DNA of 14,527 bases. Origin: an uncultured Fimbriimonadales bacterium. Lineage in GTDB: Bacteria; Armatimonadota; Fimbriimonadia; Fimbriimonadales; GBS-DC. This document shows, piece by piece, positions 1 to 5,696 of the stretch. Within the stretch, counting starts at the first letter, position 1, and the number at the start of each line of letters is the position of its first letter. Location: positions 1 to 14,527 of the forward strand of contig CALGZO010000321.1 in NCBI GenBank assembly GCA_937934465.1, read 5' to 3'. The position numbers and the translations under genes are program-made. The notes beneath the pieces are model-generated. The model ran no database searches, was not told where the DNA came from, and saw only the letters and a program-made list of their open reading frames with translations.

Positions 1-257
1 CGTTGTCGGTGAAGTCAAGGGGTGTCGTCGATCGGCTGTGGATTTGAACTCAAGTGGCAAAAAGTCGGCGATCGACGCATTTTGGGTTTTTGGCATACAG
101 GATGTGGTGTGTGTGCAGCCGCGCAAAGCCCAACGGGTAGTATCTCGTCGTTTCGAGTGTCGTCGAACGAACGGTTAGTTAAAAATTGGGCGACTGCAGC
201 GTTGCCTGAGCGTCTCAAGGGGGCGTTTGAAATGTTTTTTAGCGGTCGGTGGTGATT
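1..257. other. Left-edge region without a supported gene
   Basis: I see no gene here that I can defend. A GTG-initiated plus-strand frame (22-255, 77 codons) stays open and stops 2 bp before the rimO stop. Its only purine-rich stretch touches the GTG itself, and I recognise no family in it. The region is more AT-rich than the genes to its right and contains short T and A runs. A weak hairpin at 181-206 may end the rimO transcript. It is most likely intergenic sequence, or the unreadable margin of a gene outside the window. Confidence 0.5.
181..206 (-). terminator. Possible terminator downstream of rimO
   Basis: Read on the minus strand, GGCAAC and GTCGCC form a six-base stem with one mismatch around a six-base loop, followed by CAATTTTT. 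It lies about 50 bases past the rimO stop codon and in the right orientation to end that transcript. The stem is short and imperfect, so this is a weak call. Confidence 0.25.
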
Positions 258-1598
258 TTATGCGTCGCTGGGCAGAGCCTCGCCCCACACATCGTACACA
301 TCCGCGTGGGTAATCCGCGCATCGACGAACGCGCCAGGCGGCGTTGTGCAACGCTTCACATATACTAAGCCGTCCACATCGGGCGCGTCGCGATGCGAGC
401 GTCCTATCGCGTACTCGCCGTTCGCGCTGTAGCTCTCGATGAGCACGCGCATCGTCTTGCCCAGCAGTTGCTGGTTGCGTTGCAGCGAGATGGGCTGCTG
501 GAATCGCATCAGGCGGTCGTAGCGTTCGCGTTTGATGCGGAAAGGCGTCTGGTCGGGCATGGCGGCGGCGGGCGTGCCCTGCTCGCGCGAGTAGACGAAC
601 GCGCCCACGCGCTCCAACTGCGCCGCCGCCATGAACTCCAGTAGGTTCTGGAACTCCGCCTCGCCCTCGCCGGGGAAGCCGACGATGAAGGTGGTGCGTA
701 TCGCGATATCGGGCATCGCCGCGCGCAGTTTCTCGATCATCTTCAAGTACCGCTCGGCGTCGCCGGGGCGGCGCATAGCGCGCAGGATTTTCGCGTCGGC
801 GTGCTGCAACGGCACATCGAGGTAGTGCGCCACTTTGGGCAGCGACGCCATCGCCTCGATGAGCTCGTCGGTGACGCGCGAGGGATAGGCGTAGTGGATG
901 CGTATCCACTCGACGCCCTCGATGGCGTTGAGTTCGCGCAGCAGCGTGGGCAACATGAACTTGCGGTACAGGTCGTAGCCGTACTGTGTGGTGTCTTGTG
1001 CAATCAGGTTCAGCTCTTTTGCGCCGTTTTGGGCGAGCCAGTGCGCCTCTGCCAGCACGCGCTCCAGTGGCTTGCTCACATGCTTGCCGCGGAACGAGGG
1101 GATGGTACAGAAAGTGCACTGGTGGTCGCACCCTTCGGAGACCTTGAGGTATGCGGTCCATGGGGCGCGGCTGCGCAGGCGTGTGGGCACATCTGCCCAG
1201 CGGTGGTGTGGCGGTTGGATATCGCTAATCGGCTGACGCGCGGCGCGTGTGGCGTTCACAATCTCGTCAAACCGCGCCATCTGTCCCACGCCCACCCAAG
1301 CGTCCACTTCGGGCAACGCCTGCTGGAGCGACTCGCCGAGCCGTTGCACCATACAGCCCGCGACAATCACGCGCTGGGTCTTGCCCTGTTTTTTGAGTTG
1401 GAGCGCCTCGCGGATGGTCTGCATCCCCTCGCGCTGGGCTGATTCCAAGAAGCCACAGGTGTTGATAATAATCACATCGGGCGCGTCGGTGTTGGGGTCG
1501 AGCCGATAGCCCGCGCGTTGCAGCACGCCCGCGATTTCTTCGGAGTCGACCTCGTTTTTGGCGCAGCCCAGCGTGATGAGGCGTACCGTGTTGGACAT
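258..1598 (-). CDS. rimO: Ribosomal protein uS12 methylthiotransferase RimO
   Basis: RimO is a cytosolic radical-SAM enzyme that adds a methylthio group to the conserved aspartate of ribosomal protein uS12, using two 4Fe-4S clusters. The 446-residue product has the full family layout. The N-terminal UPF0004 domain carries cluster cysteines C12 (TLGCAKNEVDSE), C48 (NTCGF) and C82 (AGCMVQ). The radical-SAM domain has the CxxxCxxC motif at C157, C161 and C164 (EGCDHQCTFC). A TRAM domain fills roughly residues 380-445. The N-terminal LGCAKNxVDSE signature and the absence of tRNA-type MiaB features favour RimO over MiaB or MtaB. It lies 16 bp downstream of the aldehyde dehydrogenase stop and could be co-transcribed with it. 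A TATACT box eight bases before the ATG also allows separate, nearly leaderless expression, and no well-spaced Shine-Dalgarno is present. Confidence 0.96.
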   Translation of the reverse strand: MSNTVRLITLGCAKNEVDSEEIAGVLQRAGYRLDPNTDAPDVIIINTCGFLESAQREGMQTIREALQLKKQGKTQRVIVAGCMVQRLGESLQQALPEVDAWVGVGQMARFDEIVNATRAARQPISDIQPPHHRWADVPTRLRSRAPWTAYLKVSEGCDHQCTFCTIPSFRGKHVSKPLERVLAEAHWLAQNGAKELNLIAQDTTQYGYDLYRKFMLPTLLRELNAIEGVEWIRIHYAYPSRVTDELIEAMASLPKVAHYLDVPLQHADAKILRAMRRPGDAERYLKMIEKLRAAMPDIAIRTTFIVGFPGEGEAEFQNLLEFMAAAQLERVGAFVYSREQGTPAAAMPDQTPFRIKRERYDRLMRFQQPISLQRNQQLLGKTMRVLIESYSANGEYAIGRSHRDAPDVDGLVYVKRCTTPPGAFVDARITHADVYDVWGEALPSDA

Positions 1599-1606
1599 CG
1601 CGCGAG

Positions 1607-1612
1607 AGTATA
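1607..1612 (-). promoter_or_regulatory. Candidate -10 box immediately before rimO
   Basis: On the minus strand GGTATACT is followed by eight bases and then the rimO ATG at 1598. A transcript started from this -10 would begin at or one base before the start codon. I see no convincing -35 hexamer. The competing reading is a GAGG Shine-Dalgarno at 1613-1616, but at 14 bases from the ATG it is too far away to be good. Confidence 0.4.
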
Positions 1613-1614
1613 CC

Positions 1615-3210
1615 TCAGCGCAGGTAGCGGATTAGCCCGCCGCTCATTTTAGTGGGGGTGAAGTGGCGTGTGAGGTAGCGCAGTTCGGGCAGCAGGCGGC
1701 GCAGGGTCGTACCGCCCATTCTGAGGCTGGGCGTCGCCAAGAACTCCATCAGCCAGTCGGTGATGCGATGCACGCGCTCGCTGTAGGGATACCACCACAG
1801 CTCGGGTTTGCCCGTGTAGACCTCGCTGACATACTGGGGTTGCACGAGTTCGTACAAGCCGAACTCGCCGTGCGTGCGTCCGACGCCGGAGTCTTTGAAT
1901 CCGCCCCACACGCCGTAGCTGTCGCCGTACGCCACGATGTGCGAGTTGACGCTGACCGAGCCGCACTCCAGTTGGGGGGCGAGGCGTCGCGCTTGGCGCG
2001 GGTCGCGCGTCCAAATCGATGCGGTCAGTCCGAACGCGCTCGCGTTGGCTTTGCGCACTGCCTCTTGCGCGCTGCTGACAGGTTGCACCATCACCAGCGG
2101 TCCGAAGGTCTCTTCTTGCATGCCGAGCATTTCGTCGTCGGCGTCGGCGATGAGGGTCGGTTCGTGATACAGTTCGCCCAAGTCGGCGCGGACGCGCCCG
2201 CCGATAAGCACGCGCCCGCCTTTTGCGCAGGCGTCCTGGATGTGCCGTTGCACGCGCTCGCGCTGGAAGGGGGCGATGAGGGGTCCCATATCAGTCGTGT
2301 GGCTCATGGGGTGTCCTATGCGGATTTGGGCGAGTTGCTCGCGCAGGGCGTTCAGGAACGGCTCGTAGAGTGGCTGCTCCACATAGACGCGCTCGACGGA
2401 CGCGCAGGTCTGCCCGGCGTTCACCATCGCCGCCCACGCGATGCCCTGCGCCGTGTGCTGCAGGTCGGCGTCCGAGAGCACAATCGCGGGGTCTTTGCCG
2501 CCGAGTTCCAAGATGACTTTTTTATGGGTGCGCGCGGCTTGCTCGGCGACGGCTCTGCCGACGGGCACGCTGCCTGTGAAAATCACGCCACGCACGGCTG
2601 GGTGGGCGAGCATCGCCTCCCCTTGAGGCGCGCCGCCCTGCACTGCCTGCACCAAGTCCTCCGGGAAGCCCGCGCGCTGGAACAGCTCCACAATCTTCGC
2701 GCCTGTCAGGGGTGTGAGCGGCGAGGGTTTCAGCACTGCGGCGTTGCCCGACAGCGTCAGCGCCATCAGCTGCGTCATGGGTATCGTGAAGGGGTAGTTC
2801 CACGGGGCGATAACTGCCCACACGCCGTAGGGATGGAAGTAGTAGGTGCAGCGTCGGTCGCTGAAGAAGGGGTTTTTGGAACGGACGCGCCGCGGCTGCA
2901 ATAAGCGCACGCCCTCGTACATCAGGAACGCGCTCACATCCAGCGGCGGGAACAGCTCCACAATCATCGCTTCGATGTAGGGCTTGCCCTGCTCGCGCGC
3001 GATGAGTTCGGCAATCGCGCGCCGCTCCTGCAGGATCAGCCGTTTCAGGCGGCGCAGCGGCTCCACGCGCCGATGCAGGGGAACCTCGCGCCACGCCAAG
3101 TACGCCCGATGCGCACGCTCAATCATCGGCGCAATCGCTTCAGGCGGCGTTATGGCGACCTCGCCCACCACCACACCGTCCGCAGGACTCCTGACGACAA
3201 TCCGTTCCAT
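1615..3210 (-). CDS. NAD(P)-dependent aldehyde dehydrogenase
   Basis: This cytosolic enzyme oxidises an aldehyde to the carboxylate with NAD(P)+. The catalytic set of the ALDH superfamily is complete: N138 (PWNYP), K161 (KPSPLTP), E235 (LELGGKD), the thiol nucleophile C269 (GQTCAS) and E367 (EETFGP). At 531 residues it is longer than the usual 450-500. The extra length is a C-terminal tail after about residue 465, with an aromatic patch (LWWYPYSERV) and a hydrophobic helix near 485-500 that might touch a membrane. The frame stays open upstream to 3300, but the ATG at 3210 aligns with the normal ALDH N-terminus, and the upstream codons show no family similarity. Only a poor ribosome site (TTAGAG) precedes it. 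Eleven bp upstream of this ATG lies a LexA-like palindrome. The substrate is not readable. A fatty-aldehyde or apocarotenoid-dialdehyde dehydrogenase is possible, the latter weakly encouraged by crtB about 8 kb away. Confidence 0.9.
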   Translation of the reverse strand: MERIVVRSPADGVVVGEVAITPPEAIAPMIERAHRAYLAWREVPLHRRVEPLRRLKRLILQERRAIAELIAREQGKPYIEAMIVELFPPLDVSAFLMYEGVRLLQPRRVRSKNPFFSDRRCTYYFHPYGVWAVIAPWNYPFTIPMTQLMALTLSGNAAVLKPSPLTPLTGAKIVELFQRAGFPEDLVQAVQGGAPQGEAMLAHPAVRGVIFTGSVPVGRAVAEQAARTHKKVILELGGKDPAIVLSDADLQHTAQGIAWAAMVNAGQTCASVERVYVEQPLYEPFLNALREQLAQIRIGHPMSHTTDMGPLIAPFQRERVQRHIQDACAKGGRVLIGGRVRADLGELYHEPTLIADADDEMLGMQEETFGPLVMVQPVSSAQEAVRKANASAFGLTASIWTRDPRQARRLAPQLECGSVSVNSHIVAYGDSYGVWGGFKDSGVGRTHGEFGLYELVQPQYVSEVYTGKPELWWYPYSERVHRITDWLMEFLATPSLRMGGTTLRRLLPELRYLTRHFTPTKMSGGLIRYLR

Positions 3211-3220
3211 GCGCTCTAAG

Positions 3221-3238
3221 TTCGAACAGCAGTTCGAA
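3221..3238. promoter_or_regulatory. LexA-like operator (SOS box candidate)
   Basis: The 18 bases TTCGAACAGCAGTTCGAA form a perfect inverted repeat with seven-base arms and a four-base spacer. The core CGAAC-N4-GTTCG (3223-3236) has the two half sites of the Gram-positive LexA/DinR box. The spacer AGCA does not follow the preferred RNRY. The palindrome lies 11 to 28 bp upstream of the aldehyde dehydrogenase ATG, where a bound repressor would block initiation. It is about 90 bp from the chemoreceptor -10 box. Another dimeric repressor with a TTCGAA half site is an alternative. Confidence 0.5.
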
Positions 3239-3325
3239 AATTCCTGCTGATGCGCCTGTGCGTCGAGTCGGCGTCCCCGCAGACAAACAGCCCCAAGCAC
3301 CCTCCAAATTTCCCCGATATCTGCC

Positions 3326-3331
3326 TATAAT
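3326..3331 (+). promoter_or_regulatory. Sigma-70-type promoter of the chemoreceptor gene
   Basis: A perfect TATAAT lies 30 bp before the chemoreceptor ATG. At a 17-base spacing the -35 position reads TCCAAA (3303-3308), which matches the TTGACA consensus at only three positions. Transcription would start near 3338 and leave a leader of about 24 bases that includes the ribosome site. Confidence 0.55.
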
Positions 3332-3345
3332 ATCGCTGGCGTAGT

Positions 3346-3351
3346 AAAGGA
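3346..3351 (+). promoter_or_regulatory. Ribosome binding site of the chemoreceptor gene
   Basis: AAAGGA ends ten bases before the ATG at 3362, and a second purine run, GGTGAG, follows at 3353-3358. This supports that ATG as the start and shows that conventional leadered initiation is used in this genome. Confidence 0.55.
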
Positions 3352-3361
3352 CGGTGAGCCT

Positions 3362-5656
3362 ATGCAGAACTGGTTGGCACAGATGAGCTGGACGAAGAAG
3401 CTGATTCTCATAGCAGGCGTTTCCGCCGTGGGTGTGCTGGTATTCAGCTTGGTTGCGCTAAACACGCTGGCGACAGTGCGCATTCACGGACCGCTCTATG
3501 AAGAGATTCAGACGGCGAAGGATTTGCGTGCGGACATCTTACCGCCGCCTCACTACCTGGTGGAGGCGACGCTGTATGTGGATGAAGCATATGCTATGGC
3601 GAATGCGAACAATTTCGAGGCTGCCCGTGAAGCAATCAGCGGGTATGCGCGCGCCAAAAGCGACTACTGGGAAAGCCACAAGATGTGGCAGCAGAGATTG
3701 AAACATCCTGAGCTGCAACAGGCGTTGCTCAGCGATGCGCACCAGCCTGCCCAGCAGTTCTTCAATCTGATCGATCGGCAATTCAAACCTGCCCTCGCGC
3801 GCGCCGATAAACAGTCCCTCGCCCAGATTTACCCCACGATTAAGGCGGCGTTTCGTCAGCATCGCGCCGCAGTTTTGAAAGCTGTGGAAATCTCGGAACG
3901 ATGGGAGCGCCAAAAGGAGCAAGAGGCGCAAGCGATTATGCAAAGCCGAACGCGCCTTCTGTGGGGCGTCTTGATTGCGGTTGTAGGCGTTATGATTGTC
4001 GGTACAGTGACGCTGCGTCGCTCCGCTACGCGCGTGATGGACACATTCCATCAGTTGCGCACTGCCATCAACCATCTCCAACAGGGCGATTTGATGTATC
4101 GCGCCCCAGTATCGGGCAACGATGAGTTCGCCGCGCTCTTGCGTAGCTACAACGATGCTGCAGATAAGCTGACGCATGCTGTCAGCGAAACGCGCCAGAC
4201 CGCCAAGTTGGTGCTGGGCAGCGTGCAGGATGTTGTGCAGGGATTGAGCGCTGTGGCGCAGGGCGCGAACGAGGTCGGTCTGAGCGTTCAAGACTCCGCA
4301 CAGGGCGCGAGCCACTTGGCGCGCGAGATTCAGCGCATCACTGAGAGCGTGCAGCAAGTGCAGTTAGCAGCGAACGAGGTCGCTCAGGGGGCTGAACACA
4401 CTGCGCAGTCCGCCAGCGCGGGCGTGGAGCGGGTAAACCTCATCACGCATCGCATCCAAGACGCTTTCGCGGATTTGCAGAAGGCGCAAGAAGCGTCCGA
4501 GCATGCCAGCCAGATAACTCATCAGGGGCGCGACGCCTTGCAACGCTCCGAGCAGGTGATGCGCGAGATCGAAGCGCAAACGCGACGCACCGCCGAAGAA
4601 ATCCAGCAACTCGCGGAGATGTCCGCTGCGGTTTCGAAGATTGTGAACAAGATCGAAGACATCGCGCGGCAGATTAACCTGCTTTCGTTGAACGCGGCGA
4701 TTGAGGCGGCGCGCGCAGGCGAGGCGGGGCGCGGCTTCGCCGTCGTCGCCGATGAGGTGCGCCGACTCGCCGAACGCTCCGCCCATTCCAGCCAAGAAAT
4801 CCAACAAATCCTGGAGCAAGTGGTGGAGAAGACGCAGGAGACGGTCGCCGCGATGCAGGAGAACCTGAAAGTCGTGCAGGAGGGCGGCGCCGTCTCGCAA
4901 CAGGTCGCCGCAGGTCTGCAGGCGATACTGCAAGCGGTGGACGCTATCGCCGAGCAGGTGCGCCACTCCACCCAACTGATGCAGGAAGTGCAGCTCTCGT
5001 CGGAAGCCACGCTGGGCGAAATCGAGCAGATTGCTGCTATCGCTGAGCAATCCAGCGCCGCCAGCGAGCAGATGCTCGCCAGCGCAGAGACCACCAGCCA
5101 CGCGCTGCAGCAGATGGCGGCTATCTCCGAACAAGCCGCCGCCAACGCTGAGCAGAGCAGCCAAATCGTACAGAATCAGGTGGACGCCCTGCAGAAACTG
5201 AACCAAGTAACTGCAGAGACATCGGCGACCGTCGAGAGGTTGATGTTCTCCATCGGGCGGTTCCGCATCGCCGAGGAGGAGTCGTTCGAGGAGAAGATAC
5301 AGACCTTCAAGCGCGCCCACCTCAAATGGGTCGAGCGCGTGGAGCGGATGGTGCATCACGGCGAGATGATTCCACGCGACCAGTTGGTCTCGCATAAGAA
5401 GTGCGCGCTGGGCACTTGGTACTACTCGCTTGGGCAGCACCAGTACGGGCACTTGCCAGAGTTCCAAGCGATTGAGCCGCCCCACGAGCGGCTGCACCAA
5501 ATCGCCGCGCAAGCGGTGGAAGCGATGGAGAAGCACGACAAAGCCCGCGCGGAGCAGTGCCTCAACGAAATCCGCCAAGTGAGCCAAGAGATTGTAGGTT
5601 GGCTCGACAGGCTCTACACGCGCGTGACCACGAGCGAGCATCAACGCGCGGCGTGA
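3362..5656 (+). CDS. Transmembrane methyl-accepting chemotaxis protein with C-terminal CZB zinc-binding domain
   Basis: This chemoreceptor should signal through CheW and CheA to the flagellar motor. In its 764 residues I read TM1 at about 13-37 and an extracytoplasmic helical sensor at about 38-197, which contains the ADILPPPHYLVEA signature of one sensor subfamily. TM2 follows at about 198-216, then HAMP at about 217-272, then a long coiled-coil signalling domain whose hairpin tip is around 432-470 (INLLSLNAAIEAARAGE, GRGFAVVADEVRRLAE). Residues from about 650 match the chemoreceptor zinc-binding domain. H653 (HLKW), C681 (HKKCALGTW), H708 and H712 (PHERLH) supply the 3-His/1-Cys site with the expected spacing. 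CZB domains are known in soluble receptors such as TlpD and in DgcZ, where they sense zinc or oxidants such as hypochlorous acid. Here the domain is added to a membrane receptor. No che genes are nearby, so it is an orphan receptor. The 5' part is more AT-rich than the 3' part. Confidence 0.95.
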   Translation: MQNWLAQMSWTKKLILIAGVSAVGVLVFSLVALNTLATVRIHGPLYEEIQTAKDLRADILPPPHYLVEATLYVDEAYAMANANNFEAAREAISGYARAKSDYWESHKMWQQRLKHPELQQALLSDAHQPAQQFFNLIDRQFKPALARADKQSLAQIYPTIKAAFRQHRAAVLKAVEISERWERQKEQEAQAIMQSRTRLLWGVLIAVVGVMIVGTVTLRRSATRVMDTFHQLRTAINHLQQGDLMYRAPVSGNDEFAALLRSYNDAADKLTHAVSETRQTAKLVLGSVQDVVQGLSAVAQGANEVGLSVQDSAQGASHLAREIQRITESVQQVQLAANEVAQGAEHTAQSASAGVERVNLITHRIQDAFADLQKAQEASEHASQITHQGRDALQRSEQVMREIEAQTRRTAEEIQQLAEMSAAVSKIVNKIEDIARQINLLSLNAAIEAARAGEAGRGFAVVADEVRRLAERSAHSSQEIQQILEQVVEKTQETVAAMQENLKVVQEGGAVSQQVAAGLQAILQAVDAIAEQVRHSTQLMQEVQLSSEATLGEIEQIAAIAEQSSAASEQMLASAETTSHALQQMAAISEQAAANAEQSSQIVQNQVDALQKLNQVTAETSATVERLMFSIGRFRIAEEESFEEKIQTFKRAHLKWVERVERMVHHGEMIPRDQLVSHKKCALGTWYYSLGQHQYGHLPEFQAIEPPHERLHQIAAQAVEAMEKHDKARAEQCLNEIRQVSQEIVGWLDRLYTRVTTSEHQRAA

Positions 5657-5666
5657 GGCGCGTTGC

Positions 5667-5696
5667 AGGGCGACGGACGCCCCAAGCCGTCGCCCT
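5667..5696. repeat. Strong inverted repeat between convergent genes
   Basis: AGGGCGACGG (5667-5676) and CCGTCGCCCT (5687-5696) are perfectly complementary 10-bp arms around a 10-base loop. It sits between the chemoreceptor stop and the facing propeller-gene stop, which it overlaps by two bases. Neither side has a T run, so it is not a canonical intrinsic terminator. It may still end both transcripts, or it may be one copy of a dispersed REP-like palindrome. I found no second copy in this window. Confidence 0.55.

Noticed and set aside
22..255. Plus-strand 77-codon frame with GTG start near the left edge
   Set aside because: The purine run abuts the start codon with no spacing, no family is recognisable, and the length is within chance for this composition.
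175..1161. Minus-strand 328-codon frame over rimO in another phase
   Set aside because: It is arginine-rich out-of-frame reading of rimO, without motifs.
1663..2904. Plus-strand 413-codon frame opposite the aldehyde dehydrogenase
   Set aside because: It is antisense to a gene with every ALDH catalytic residue. Its composition (A, R, H, G, V) is what a GC-rich shadow frame gives.
4364..5644. Minus-strand 426-codon frame opposite the chemoreceptor
   Set aside because: It is leucine- and histidine-rich shadow translation of the heptad-repeat coiled coil on the other strand, with no recognisable family.
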